Shown here one piece after another: positions 1 through 10,184 of a stretch of DNA of 59,191 nt (the stretch's first letter is position 1; each line of letters begins with the position of its first letter). Below the pieces are notes generated by a model, which had not been told where the DNA came from, ran no database searches, and was given only the letters and a program-made list of their open reading frames with translations. The DNA is taken from contig CAIQKV010000046.1 in the NCBI GenBank assembly GCA_903872505.1, positions 1-59,191 on the forward strand, in the 5' to 3' direction. The translations under genes were made by a program, and so were the position numbers. The DNA comes from an uncultured Opitutia bacterium. Its GTDB lineage: Bacteria; Verrucomicrobiota; Verrucomicrobiia; Opitutales; Opitutaceae.

Positions 1-3
1 CCA

Positions 4-36
4 GAAAAGGGGCGCGCCGCGCTGGCGGCGCGCCCC
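4..36 (-). terminator. Rho-independent terminator of the TonB receptor gene
   Basis: A perfect 12-bp inverted repeat (positions 9-20 and 25-36, loop 21-24) lies 27 bases past the receptor stop codon. On the minus strand it is followed by TTTT, the layout of an intrinsic terminator. Confidence 0.75.
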
Positions 37-62
37 GGCGGAGGACGCAATTGAGCCGTCGC

Positions 63-3000
63 TCAGAAGGCCTTCTTGAGTTCGACAAAGACGAAGCGGC
101 CGATGATGTCATAGGCACCCTTGTCGGTGTTGTTTTCCGCGACGAGGCTCCCATCGCTGGGAATATAGGGGGCCCCTTTGTTGAACACATTGTTGGCCCC
201 CACGGTCAGCGTCGTGTTGCGCAGCCAGGTCTTGCCCAAGTCGGGCAACCGATACGAAACCGACGCGTCGGCCGTGAAATACGACGGCGTGCTGGAAGCC
301 AGCCCGTTGATCGTGTAGGTGTTGCCGGTGGAGGCACCGGTGCCAAACAGCGAGCCCGGCACCGTCACCTTCGGCAGGTAGGTCATGAACAGCGAGGCGG
401 TGAACGGCCCATTGGCATAATTCACGTAGGGCTTGACCGTGTAGCCGGGAAGCAGGCCCTCGTAGCCCGCCCCGCCGGTGGTCTTGTCGGTGAAGGCCCG
501 CGCGAATTGGAGGTAGGGATCCCGGGGCGTCGCGCGAAACCAGAAGTTGAACAGGATGTTCGCGTTAACCCCCAGGTCGAAGGTGCCGATGGATTCGGTC
601 TTGAACCGGTAATCCAAGGTCAGGTCGAGGCCGTCGGTCTTCTGGTCGCCCGCCGGGTTCCGGACGATGGAGATCGTGCCAAAGTTGGTGGAATTGACCT
701 GGTTGGGCGCGTTGCTGGTGAGCCGGGTGCCGTCGGCAAAGACGAAGCCGGCGCCAAGGTGCAGCGGGTCCTGGTTGTAGTAGGAGGCCGCGCCCTTGGC
801 ATTGAGATCGGCGATCGCGGCGGTGTAGTCGATCGCGCCGACCTTGTCCTGCTTGATGGCATAATAATCCACCGTGAGGCTCAAACCCTTGATCTGCTTG
901 GGCGAATAGACGAACCCCGCGGTGAACGACTTGGCGTGCGACGACTCCAGCGTGGGATTGCTGAGTTCGGTGGAGTTGCCCTGGATCGACACCGGGGTGC
1001 TGAGTGAGCCACCGGATCCCGAACTGCCGTTCCCCTGCGGGAGCGTGAAGCTCGGCGAGTTGCTGTCGGACGGGCCGAAGAGATAGTAGATCGGCGGCGC
1101 GATGAAGCCCTTGGCGTAGGTGCTGCGCAGGACGAAGCTGTTGTCGAAGGGCAGCCAGCGCACGCCCAACTTCGGCGTATTCGCCTTGCCGCCCGGTTGG
1201 ACGTCCTCCTGGCGGTCAGCCAGGTTCAGGTCCACGGTGTAGAAGCCGGGGACGGCCTGCGTGGGCGAGATCAACGGCACGCCGACCTCGACAAATGCGC
1301 CGCGGGTGCTGCGCGAGTTCCCGCCGCCCGGGTAGGTCTTGGCGGCATTATAACCCAGGGCCAGGCCGTTGGCGTAAAGCCCGTCGACGCTGGCGCTGAC
1401 GCCTTCCACCCGCGTCTCCACCCCGAGCGCGAACACCAGCGGACCGGCCGGCAGATCAAACGGCTTGCCGTGCAGGCGGACCGAGATGTCCCGCAGGTCC
1501 GTCACGCTGCTCTTGAACAGGGAAACCTTGATGGCGTTGAGCGTCGCGGGATCGTTAAACCCGGGGAGCGCGAAGTAGTCGTAGACCGGCAGGTTGTTGC
1601 CGGACGCATCGGTCAGCAGCGAGAGCGGCCGGCCGGCCGCGTTGTAAACGTAATTTCCGCCCTGGATCAGCGGGATCATGGCCATGTTCATGTTCGCGCC
1701 GTTGCCGCCGCCGAGGACGGTCTGGGTCGCGCTGGATCGGGAGTAATTGTACACGCCTTCCCAGCTGTAATTCTCATTGATGTCGCCTTTCAATCCGCCC
1801 ACCAGCCGCCACGTATCGGTCTCGTTGATGCTGGAGCGCTTGCCGAGTTCGACCGTCCGTTGCCGGGCCGTCGGGGCCCCCGCGGGCTGGCCGACCCCGA
1901 GGACGATGCCGAACAGGTTGTAGGGGTTGTTGGCCGGGATCGTGAGGCTGTTGCCCCCGCCGGCACCCAGGCCGGAGATCGGCGCGGGCGCGAGGCCGCT
2001 GCCGCCGTTCGTTGTCTGCGAAAAGAGGACGTCCCCGAAGACTTCGAGGCCCTTGCCGAGCAGCTCCTTCGAGGCGTTGACGACAAATTCATTGCGCTTG
2101 GTGCCGACGACGAGCGGGTTCCCAAAGAGTGTCGTGTTCAGGATCGACGTGCTGCCCACCGCCGCAAACGCCGGGGTGGAGCTGATCGGGATGTAAATGC
2201 CGGCGGCCTCGAGCTGGGCGAGGGTCATGGGGGGCGCCGACGGGCTGCTCTTCGCCGGCGGGGTGACCATGGCGGCATTATAGCCGGGGGCACCCGCCGC
2301 CAGCGGCGAGCCGGCGAGGATGTCGCTGTTCACGCGGCCCGGATAACTGCCGCTGTAAACATTGCTCGTCACATTGTAGCCGAGGGCGTTGATCTGGGCC
2401 GGACTCATGGTCGTCAGCGGCCGGTCCGTGGTGACCAGGGTGGTGTTTTCAAAATGCTGGGCGCCGACCGTGAGGGACGCGCCCGGTACGGCCACCCCGC
2501 CGATCAGATAGATATTGCGCGTCTTGTAGTCCCCGCCGCTGGTCGAGCCCAGGCGGCCGCCGACCTCGAAGCCGTTGTAGTCCTTCTTCAGGATGATGTT
2601 GACCACGCCGCCGATCGCATCCGAGCCGTAGATCGTCGAGGCGCCGTCTTTCAGGATCTCGATGCGGTCGATCATCGCCGTCGGGATCGTGTTGAGGTCG
2701 ACGACGCCGCCGGTGCCGTTGGTGCTGCTGACCCCCGAGATGGGCATGCGCTGCCCATTGACCAGCACCAGGGTGGTCAGGTTGCGCAGGGCCACGTTGG
2801 ATTCGCCGGCGCCACCGTTGTCAAATTCCGTGCCCACATTGCCGTTGCCGTTAAAATAGGGGGTCAACTGTTTCAGCAGATTCAGCGGATCGGTGGCCCC
2901 GGACATGCCGAGCGTACTGCTTTCCAGCGTCAGGACCGGGCTGGCGGTGACACTGGCCGAGACCGGCAGGAAGGTGCCGGTGACGAGCACCCGCTCGAGC

Positions 3001-3137
3001 TTGGTCGGTTCGGTGTTGCTCGCGGCGGCCTCAGCGGCGGGCGCGACGGTCTGGCCGGACACAACCGGGAGGGCGAGCAGGAGCAGGGCGGCCACAGACA
3101 GCCACTTGCGTGGGCGGGAGGACGAATCGATTTTCAT
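63..3137 (-). CDS. TonB-dependent outer-membrane receptor
   Basis: Predicted outer-membrane transporter of 1024 residues that would import a large nutrient using TonB energy. The start chosen (ATG at 3137) gives a classical signal peptide: charged MKIDSSSRPRKW, a hydrophobic stretch to about residue 27, then a VSGQ-like cleavage region. A longer reading frame upstream would bury the signal. After it come the plug domain (about 55-190, with ERVLVTG, VLVNGQRMP and the typical DRIEILKDGASTIYGSDAIGG) and a long beta-barrel ending in a terminal Phe, as barrel proteins do. The length fits the large receptors of Opitutaceae and Xanthomonadaceae used for carbohydrates. The substrate cannot be told. 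The LytTR-type regulator downstream of its promoter region and a matching DNA box at 3328 suggest that the pair controls it. Confidence 0.93.
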   Translation of the reverse strand: MKIDSSSRPRKWLSVAALLLLALPVVSGQTVAPAAEAAASNTEPTKLERVLVTGTFLPVSASVTASPVLTLESSTLGMSGATDPLNLLKQLTPYFNGNGNVGTEFDNGGAGESNVALRNLTTLVLVNGQRMPISGVSSTNGTGGVVDLNTIPTAMIDRIEILKDGASTIYGSDAIGGVVNIILKKDYNGFEVGGRLGSTSGGDYKTRNIYLIGGVAVPGASLTVGAQHFENTTLVTTDRPLTTMSPAQINALGYNVTSNVYSGSYPGRVNSDILAGSPLAAGAPGYNAAMVTPPAKSSPSAPPMTLAQLEAAGIYIPISSTPAFAAVGSTSILNTTLFGNPLVVGTKRNEFVVNASKELLGKGLEVFGDVLFSQTTNGGSGLAPAPISGLGAGGGNSLTIPANNPYNLFGIVLGVGQPAGAPTARQRTVELGKRSSINETDTWRLVGGLKGDINENYSWEGVYNYSRSSATQTVLGGGNGANMNMAMIPLIQGGNYVYNAAGRPLSLLTDASGNNLPVYDYFALPGFNDPATLNAIKVSLFKSSVTDLRDISVRLHGKPFDLPAGPLVFALGVETRVEGVSASVDGLYANGLALGYNAAKTYPGGGNSRSTRGAFVEVGVPLISPTQAVPGFYTVDLNLADRQEDVQPGGKANTPKLGVRWLPFDNSFVLRSTYAKGFIAPPIYYLFGPSDSNSPSFTLPQGNGSSGSGGSLSTPVSIQGNSTELSNPTLESSHAKSFTAGFVYSPKQIKGLSLTVDYYAIKQDKVGAIDYTAAIADLNAKGAASYYNQDPLHLGAGFVFADGTRLTSNAPNQVNSTNFGTISIVRNPAGDQKTDGLDLTLDYRFKTESIGTFDLGVNANILFNFWFRATPRDPYLQFARAFTDKTTGGAGYEGLLPGYTVKPYVNYANGPFTASLFMTYLPKVTVPGSLFGTGASTGNTYTINGLASSTPSYFTADASVSYRLPDLGKTWLRNTTLTVGANNVFNKGAPYIPSDGSLVAENNTDKGAYDIIGRFVFVELKKAF

Positions 3138-3444
3138 GGTGGGGGTCAGGTTTTCGGAAGCAGCGGCCACGGTTGTGGCGCGATCTCTGTTTCTTGGTGA
3201 CGAGAGAAATTGCCCGGACGCGGACGTGCTCAACGCGATTGCGACCAGCACGCCTTGCCGCGCGCCGAACCGCCGGTACGCTGCGGCCAAAATTCCCTCC
3301 TCCCTGCCGGAGGCGCGCCGGGTGGCGTGCGACGAACGGCCAGCGTGGTGCGCTGGTTACCGCATTGGTCGCGGTGCCGCCACCGGGAAGCCGGTCGCGG
3401 TCGAGCTAGCCGCCGGCCGGTTCCCGGCCCGGGCCGGGCGGGCC
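3138..3444 (-). promoter_or_regulatory. Upstream region of the TonB receptor with candidate LytTR/AlgR box
   Basis: This 307-base gap holds no convincing gene. At 3328-3339 the minus strand reads CCGTTCGTCGCA. It contains CCGTTCGTC, the known AlgR-type LytTR box, and shares 11 bases with a repeat upstream of the sensor kinase gene (5431-5441). A weaker partner (TGCGCTGG on the plus strand) starts 21 bases away at 3349, the usual LytTR half-site spacing. Another diffuse pair lies at 3239 and 3260, also 21 bases apart. A GC palindrome just after the regulator stop (about 3425-3440) lacks a T run. Confidence 0.4.
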
Positions 3445-4278
3445 TCAGAGCGCCTGCTTGAGCAGCACCGCGATCCGTTCGTGGTAACCGCGGCTGAGTT
3501 TCAGCTTCGTGCCGTCGTGCAGGATGACCGCATATTCGCCGGCGAACGACGGGCTGAGTTTGCGCAGCCGTTCAATGTTCACGATGGTCGAGCGGTGGAT
3601 GCGGATGAAGCGTTTCGGGTCCAGGCGCGCCTCGAGCCGGGCCATCGTCTCGCGCATCAGGTGCGCCCGGCCGCCAACGTGGAACTTCATGTAGTCGCCC
3701 TCGGCCTCGATCCAGTCGATTTCCTCAGCCTTGAGGAAAAAGATCTCGCCCGACGACTTCAGCAGGATTCGGTCGGACGCATATTCCGGCGATGTGGCCG
3801 GCAGGGGCGTGTGCTGCAGGTAATCGAGCAACTGGTGCAGCCGCGTGTTGACCGTGTCGGCCTCGCGGCGGCGCACTTCGTCCTTCGCGCGCTGGAGCGC
3901 GGCGGCAAACCGCGCGTCATCGTAGGGCTTGAGGAGATAATCGACCGCGTTCACCTCGAACGCCCGCAGCGCATGCTCGTCGTAGGCCGTGACAAAAATC
4001 ACCGCCGGCGCATGCTCGATCCCGGCCCGCACGAGCGCCTGAAACCCGTCGCAGCCGGGCATCTGCACGTCGAGAAAGGCGAGTTGGGGCCGCTCGCGGG
4101 CGATCAGCTCCGCCGCCTCGGCGCCGCCGGAGGCCTCGCCCACGATGTCCACGCCGCCATCGCGCTCGAGGAGCAGCCGCACCCCGCGGCGCGCCGCCGG
4201 CTCGTCATCGACGATGACGGTGCGGATCCGGCTGAGGGCGGGGGTGGCGGGGGCGGCAGCGATGGTCGGGGCTTTCAT
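3445..4278 (-). CDS. LytTR-family response regulator
   Basis: Cytoplasmic transcription regulator of 277 residues. The N-terminal receiver domain (about 18-135) shows acidic residues D24/D25, phospho-acceptor D70 in LAFLDVQMPG, a Thr in FVTAYDEHAL and Lys in LLKPYDD. The C-terminal LytTR DNA-binding domain (about 170-272) shows DWIEAEGDYMKFHV and FIRIHRSTIVN, both typical. The first 17 residues are an Ala/Pro-rich extension that may not be translated. The gene overlaps the sensor kinase gene by 4 bases (ATGA), so the two are co-translated. The family (LytR, AlgR, BtsR) binds pairs of direct repeats about 21 bases apart; such a pair lies upstream of this operon. Confidence 0.93.
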   Translation of the reverse strand: MKAPTIAAAPATPALSRIRTVIVDDEPAARRGVRLLLERDGGVDIVGEASGGAEAAELIARERPQLAFLDVQMPGCDGFQALVRAGIEHAPAVIFVTAYDEHALRAFEVNAVDYLLKPYDDARFAAALQRAKDEVRRREADTVNTRLHQLLDYLQHTPLPATSPEYASDRILLKSSGEIFFLKAEEIDWIEAEGDYMKFHVGGRAHLMRETMARLEARLDPKRFIRIHRSTIVNIERLRKLSPSFAGEYAVILHDGTKLKLSRGYHERIAVLLKQAL

Positions 4279-5351
4279 CGGCGGTAGGGCAGGATGATCT
4301 GGACGGAGACGCCCTGGCCGGGCTCGCTGCGCAGCACCAGCTGGCCGCGGGCGCCGTAAGTCTTGTCGAGCCGCTCCCGCGTGTTGGCCAGCCCGATGCC
4401 TTCCTTCACGCGGCCGTTTCGTTCCAATCCCAGGCCGTCGTCGCGCACCTCGAGGTGGAGGTTGCCGTCCTCGACCCGGCCCAGCACGTCGACATGACCC
4501 GGCCCGGGCCGGGGGGCGATCCCGTGCAGGATGGCGTTTTCCACGATGGGCTGCAGCAGGAGATTGGGAATGCGCGCCTGCATCGCCTCGGGCGTGATGG
4601 CGAAGCTGACCTGCAACCGGTCGGAAAACCGCGCCATCTGGATCTCCAGGTAGCGCTCGAGGAAATCCATCTCCTGGCGGAGCGTGACTTCCTGCACGCC
4701 CGTGTTGTCCAGCGCCATGCGCAGGAGCGTGCCGAGCCGGGCGACGAGCGTAACCGCCTCGTCGTTCTTCCGCTCGCGCACCAGCACCGCGATCGTATTC
4801 AGGGTGTTGAAGAGAAAATGCGGGTGCATCTGCTGGCGCAGGGCCCGGAGCTCGGTCTCGATCAGCCGGGCCTCCAGCTGCGCCGACCGCAGCTCCTCGC
4901 TGCGGTACTTGTGATAAATCTCATTGCTGAACCCGAAGGCGAGCACCGCCCAGTAGAATGCCATGTCGATGATGTTGCGGCCGTAGAAATTATCCAGCGC
5001 CCACGGCCAGAATTTCCCGGTGTAGGACCCGTCGGAAAAGAGGGCGAAGCCCGCCATCCGGCCGAGGAAAAAAACCGCCATGACCACAAAGCTGAAGAGG
5101 AGGTGGAAGCTCACCCCGCCCACCCAAAGCCCGTTACTCAGCGGCATCTTCTCGCGCGCCAGCAGGATCAACGGCGCCATCAACGCCCACATCGTCGCCC
5201 GGACAAACTGCGGCAGCGCCACTTCCCAGATATCCACCGGCTGCCCCTTCATGCCCGCGCGGGCACTGAAATACAGCTCGATCGCCAGCACCAGGCCGAT
5301 GAAGGTCCAGATCCCGGTCAGCGCGACGAACTTGAGCCAGCGGCGTTCCAT
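4275..5351 (-). CDS. LytS-type sensor histidine kinase
   Basis: Membrane sensor kinase of 358 residues. Four hydrophobic segments (about 8-26, 46-64, 76-100, 128-142) are followed by a coiled linker and the His_kinase domain. Phospho-acceptor H176 lies in RQQMHPHFLFNTLN, the N box in LLQPIVENAILHG (N272), and the G boxes at DDGLGL and GIGLANTRERL (304-328). It would phosphorylate the regulator encoded just downstream. The start at 5351 (MERRWLK) begins immediately before the first membrane segment; a longer frame would add 57 low-complexity Arg-rich residues and run through the candidate LytTR repeats. The stimulus is unknown because there is no recognisable extracellular sensor domain. Confidence 0.9.
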   Translation of the reverse strand: MERRWLKFVALTGIWTFIGLVLAIELYFSARAGMKGQPVDIWEVALPQFVRATMWALMAPLILLAREKMPLSNGLWVGGVSFHLLFSFVVMAVFFLGRMAGFALFSDGSYTGKFWPWALDNFYGRNIIDMAFYWAVLAFGFSNEIYHKYRSEELRSAQLEARLIETELRALRQQMHPHFLFNTLNTIAVLVRERKNDEAVTLVARLGTLLRMALDNTGVQEVTLRQEMDFLERYLEIQMARFSDRLQVSFAITPEAMQARIPNLLLQPIVENAILHGIAPRPGPGHVDVLGRVEDGNLHLEVRDDGLGLERNGRVKEGIGLANTRERLDKTYGARGQLVLRSEPGQGVSVQIILPYRR

Positions 5352-5408
5352 ATCTCGTCCCGCGTTCTTCGCCGCTATTCGGGCCGGTTCAAGCGGATAA
5401 GCGCGGGT

Positions 5409-5441
5409 TTGCGACGAATGCACGTTAGATTGCGACGAACG
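5409..5441 (-). promoter_or_regulatory. Candidate LytTR binding site (direct repeats) of the two-component operon
   Basis: On the minus strand TTCGTCGCAA occurs twice, at 5430-5439 and 5409-5418, exactly 21 bases start to start. LytTR proteins bind two 9-10-bp direct repeats at this spacing. The distal copy extends to CGTTCGTC, close to the AlgR consensus. It lies 58-90 bases before the kinase start, with a weak -10-like TTATCC about 8 bases downstream, which suggests autoregulation. Confidence 0.6.
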
Positions 5442-5577
5442 ACGATTTCCTGGCGACCAAGTCCGCGATGAAAGACAGTGGCGCCAACGGGCTTGCCGCT
5501 CCCCTCGGATTGATGGGCGCATTCTGGCTCCCCCACCCTCCGTACGACCCTGCCGGCGATCCCGATGCTCGCCGGTC

Positions 5578-6312
5578 CTACGGACGCCGCCCCGCCGCCA
5601 GGGCGGCGCCGACTATGCCCGCCCCGTTCCGGAACTTGGCCGGCACCAGCCGCGCCCGCGGCTTGAGGTACTTGAAAAACTTGGCGTGCTTGGCGCTGAC
5701 GCCGCCGCCGATGATGATCAGGTCGGGCCAGAGCAATCCCTCCAGCGTGCGCACATACTCGCCGAGTTCCTTTCCCCACTCGGCCCACGACAGCTCGCGG
5801 CGCTTGCGCGCGGTCGCCGACACGTATCGCTCCGCTGACTTGCCGTGCAGCGGCAGGTGGCCGAATTCGCAGGGCACCACGGTGCCGTGGGCGCAGAGGG
5901 CGGAGCCGATGCCCGTTCCCAGCGTCAGCAACAGGGTCGTCCCCTGGAACCGGCGGCCGGCGCCAAACGTCATCTCGGCCACCGCCGCCGCCGCCGCGTC
6001 ATTGGTCAGCATCACGCGGCAGCGGGTGGCCCGGGCAAAGAGCTTCCCGGTATCGCAGCCGATGAATTGCTTGTGGAGGTTGGCCGAGGTCATGGTGCGC
6101 GAGCCCTGGATGACCCCGGGGAAGCCGATGCCGATGGGCCCGCGCCATTTGAAATGCCGCGCGATTTCGGCCACGAGCTTGGCCATCGCCGCCGGGGTGA
6201 CCACCTTGGGCATCTCGATGCGAAAACGCTCCGCCAGCATCCGGCCGGTGGCCGTGTCCACGGGCGCGCCTTTCACGGCGGAACCACCGATGTCGATGCC
6301 GAGGATTTTCAT
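5578..6312 (-). CDS. ppgK: Polyphosphate glucokinase (ROK family)
   Basis: Cytoplasmic sugar kinase of 244 residues, predicted to phosphorylate glucose with polyphosphate (some homologues also use ATP). The N-terminal phosphate loop [15 protein letters not shown] is the PPGK version of the ROK motif. D105 in TNDAAAAA is the expected catalytic base, [10 protein letters not shown] the second phosphate loop, and [17 protein letters not shown] replaces the zinc-binding ROK signature, as it does in polyphosphate glucokinases. The length matches the family (about 240-270). It would feed glucose 6-phosphate to glycolysis and fits the PPi-type phosphofructokinase at 24961 as a second ATP-sparing step. 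The next gene on the same strand starts more than 200 bases away, so it is probably transcribed alone. Confidence 0.88.
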   Translation of the reverse strand: MKILGIDIGGSAVKGAPVDTATGRMLAERFRIEMPKVVTPAAMAKLVAEIARHFKWRGPIGIGFPGVIQGSRTMTSANLHKQFIGCDTGKLFARATRCRVMLTNDAAAAAVAEMTFGAGRRFQGTTLLLTLGTGIGSALCAHGTVVPCEFGHLPLHGKSAERYVSATARKRRELSWAEWGKELGEYVRTLEGLLWPDLIIIGGGVSAKHAKFFKYLKPRARLVPAKFRNGAGIVGAALAAGRRP

Positions 6313-6339
6313 GGTGGGGAAGCTAGGCGCGCGGTCCGC

Positions 6340-6816
6340 CTACTGGCAATGTCCGGCTCCATCCGCCCCGTGGGCATGGCCGTGGGCCAGTTCCTCCGGC
6401 GTCGCCGGCCGCACCGCGGTGATCTCAACCTCGAACGCCAGGTCCACGCCCGCCAGCGGATGATTGGCATCGAGGGTCACGTCGTCGCCCTCGATCGCAA
6501 CCACGGTGACGACCGGCGCGAAGCGGTCCTCGCCGGCCTGGAACTGCTCGCCCACCCGCAGCTCCCCGTCCACCGGCAGCACGGCGCGCTTCACCTTTTG
6601 CACCTGGGCGGGATCGCGTTCGCCGTACGCCTCCACCGCGGGCACCGCCACGTGGAGTTTCGCCCCGGCCGCCGTGGTCCGCAGGCGCGTGTCGAGACCG
6701 TCAATGATCTGCCCCGCGCCCTCGAGGTACGTGATGGGCCCGCCCCCGGCGGAGGTGTCCAGCACGCGGCCGGACGGATCGCGCAGGGTATAGTGGAAGG
6801 TGACGACACGACGCAT
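6340..6816 (-). CDS. slyD: SlyD-like FKBP peptidyl-prolyl isomerase
   Basis: Prolyl isomerase and chaperone of 158 residues, probably cytoplasmic since there is no signal peptide. An FKBP domain (about 3-70 and 125-140: VTFHYTLRDPSGRVLDTS, then GAGQIIDGLD and VPAVEAYGERDP) is interrupted by an insert-in-flap chaperone domain ending in NHPLAGVDLAFEVEI, the SlyD signature. The tail AHGHAHGADGAGHCQ is a short His-containing end like the metal-binding tail of SlyD, though poorer in His and Cys. The start at 6816 opens directly on the FKBP domain; a longer frame adds 14 residues with no homology feel. SlyD proteins help nickel-enzyme maturation; no such enzyme is nearby. Confidence 0.85.
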   Translation of the reverse strand: MRRVVTFHYTLRDPSGRVLDTSAGGGPITYLEGAGQIIDGLDTRLRTTAAGAKLHVAVPAVEAYGERDPAQVQKVKRAVLPVDGELRVGEQFQAGEDRFAPVVTVVAIEGDDVTLDANHPLAGVDLAFEVEITAVRPATPEELAHGHAHGADGAGHCQ

Positions 6817-6900
6817 GGCGACGAGTGACGAGGGGCGGGCGGGACGTGACAAGTCCAAACCCCGCCGCGCCTTGCCGGGTCCCGCCCCGGCGCGACCGCG

Positions 6901-9422
6901 CTATGTTTCCTGACGCAGGACCTCGAGCGGCGGGTGGTCCACCACCCCGCGGTTGGTGATCAGGCCGGTGACCAGGGTCACCGCCACCGCGGCCGCCACC
7001 GAAATGAGCAGCACCAGCGGCGAGAGCACGAAGGGGGTCTTGAACACGAACCGGGCCAGCAGGGCGTTGGCCGCCACCGCGAGCCCGCCACCGGTCACCG
7101 CCGCCAGCACGCCCAGCACCGCGTACTCGATAAGCTGGATCTGCCGCAGCTGCCGGCGCGTCGCGCCGAGCGTGCGCAGCAGTACGGTCTCGCGGATGCG
7201 CTGGAACCGCCCGGTCAGCACCGCCCCCGCCAGCACGACGATCCCGGTCACCACGGTGAACGCCGCCATGAACGTGATCACAAACACCGCCTTCGCGACG
7301 ATCCCCATCACCGTCTGGAGGATGAGTGAAAGGTCGATGGCCGACACGCCGGGAAACTCCTTCGCCACCGCCTGCTGGAGGTGCGCGGATTCCGCCGGTG
7401 AGGCCGCGTGCACCGCGGCGACAAAGGTCTTGGGGGCGGGTTCGAGCACGCCGAGGGGAAACACGATGAAGAAGTTCGGCTGCATCCGCTGCCACTCCAC
7501 CTCGCGCAGGCTCCCCACGTAGGCGTTCACCGGCACGCCCTGCACGTCGAACACCAGCGCGTCGTTCAGCGACAGCTGGAGATCCTTCGCCAGGCTGGCC
7601 TCCACCGAGACCGGCACGCGCGCCTCGCCCGGCGCGACCCGCCCGGTGAACCTGCCCGCGGTGACTTTCTCCGTGTCGGTCAGCTCGCCGCGGTAGGTCG
7701 AGCGGTACTCGCGGCGCAGCGTCCACGCCGGGATGCCGGACTTCTCGTCCTTCAGGAGATCTTCCACGGGACGCCCCTTGAGCGAGGTGAGCCGCATCGT
7801 GACGATCGGCGCCTCGGCCAGCAACGGCGCGCCGTTGGCCTTCGCGATGGCGGCCACGCGGGCGGCCTGGTCGTCCTGGATGTCAAAAAACATCAGGTTC
7901 GGGCGGGTGTCGCCGCCGATGGCGAGCATCTTGGCGAGCAGGGTCTGGCGCGTGAGCACGAGCGTCAGCATCAGGAACGTGCCGAGCCCGAGCGACAGGA
8001 GCAGGAGCACGGTGCGGTTGTTTGGCCGGTGGAGGTTCGCGATGCCCTGCCGCCAGACGTAGGGCAGCGGCTTGCGCGGCACCAGCCGCCGCGCCGCCCA
8101 CGAGACGAGTTGCGCCACGCCGGCCAGCGTGCCGAATCCCGCCGCCATCATCAGGGTGAAACCCACGCCTGTCGCCCAGTGCCCCGTCTGCCAGACCGCA
8201 AAGCCCAGCACCGCCGCGGCGATGACGAAAAACAGCGCCAGCCGCCAGGGATCCGCCCCCGGCGGCTCCCCCGCCGCCGAGCGGATGGCCAGCAGCGGCG
8301 ACACCCGCCGCACCGTCAGCAACGGCAGCAACGTGAACAGCAGGCAGATCACCAGCCCGGCGAGCGCCCCCTTGCCCACGGCGGGCCACGACACCAGGAA
8401 CTCCACCGGGAACGGCAGGAAATCCTTCACCACCGCCGGCAGCACGAGCTGCACGCTCACGCCCAGCGCCGCGCCCAGCAGCGCGCCGAGCAGGCCGACC
8501 CCCGCGCCCTGCACCAGGTACACGGCAAAGCTGGTCCGGGCGCTCGCCCCGAGGCAGCGCAGCACCGCGACCGTCGCGATCTTCTGCCGGATGTAGACGT
8601 GCATCGCGCTCGCCACCCCCACCGCGCCGAGGAACAGCGCCACGAAGCCCACGAGGCTGATGAACGCGTAGGTGTCCTTCAGCGTCTGGCCCAGGTCGCG
8701 CTTCCGCTCCTCGACCGTCGTGTATCGCCAGCGCTGGGCGCGGAATTTCGCCTTCAGCTCCGGCACCAGCAGCTCGGGGTCGCGCCCCGGCGGGAGTTTG
8801 AAGTAAGTGCGGTGGGTGATGAAGGTCTTGCTCAGCAGCAGCCCGGTCGTCTCGAGCGCCGCCCGCGAGACGTAGACCCGGGGCGAAAACATCGCGACCA
8901 CCGCGGACTCGCCCGGGATCTTCTTCAGCGCCCCTGCCACCGTGAAGGTCTGCCGGCCGATCGTCACCTCGTCGCCCACCTGCACGCCGAACTGCACCAG
9001 CAGCGTGTCCTCCAGCAGCGCAAAATTGCCCGTGGCCAGCTTCGCCCGCGCGTCCGCCGGCGCCGTGGCAAGTTCCCCGTAGAACGGGAAGTTGCCCTCG
9101 AGCGCCCGCACCTGCACCAGCCGCCGTTGGTTGCCGCGCGTGGGGAACGTGATCATCGAGCCCAGCGCCACCTCGTGCGCCTGCTCGCCACCCAGCGTGC
9201 GGAAATAGGCCTGCGCGTCGGCGGAAAATCCCGCCCGCGACTCGAGGGTGAGGTCGGAGCCCAGCAGCGCCTTGGTCTGCTGCTCGACGTTGCGCTGGAG
9301 ATTGTCCGCAAACGAGCCGATGCCGACGAGCGCCGCGATCCCGAGCACCACGGACAGGGCCACGAGCGCGAGCCGCCGCCGCGAGGCGCGCGAGTCGCGC
9401 CAGGCCATCTGCAGCACGAAGT

Positions 9423-9426
<4 letters not shown>
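6901..9426 (-). CDS. ybbP: ABC transporter permease, FtsX/MacB superfamily (YbbP type)
   Basis: Inner-membrane protein of 841 residues with about ten transmembrane segments. One sits at residues 20-40 and others in two FtsX-type blocks (roughly 240-460 and 715-835), with large extracytoplasmic domains between. This matches the YbbP/LolE-like permeases of double size, which do not transport classical solutes but may remodel or extract lipids. It overlaps the ATPase gene by 4 bases, so the two subunits are made together. The order permease-ATPase divergent from a TesA-like esterase is the same as ybbP-ybbA/tesA in Escherichia coli, which supports the assignment. Confidence 0.85.
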
Positions 9427-10118
<692 letters not shown>

Positions 10119-10184
10119 CAGAAGAATCTGGCCACGAAACACCGGAAACGGCACGAAAGCTAGTTCAAGCGGTCAATTTCTGGC

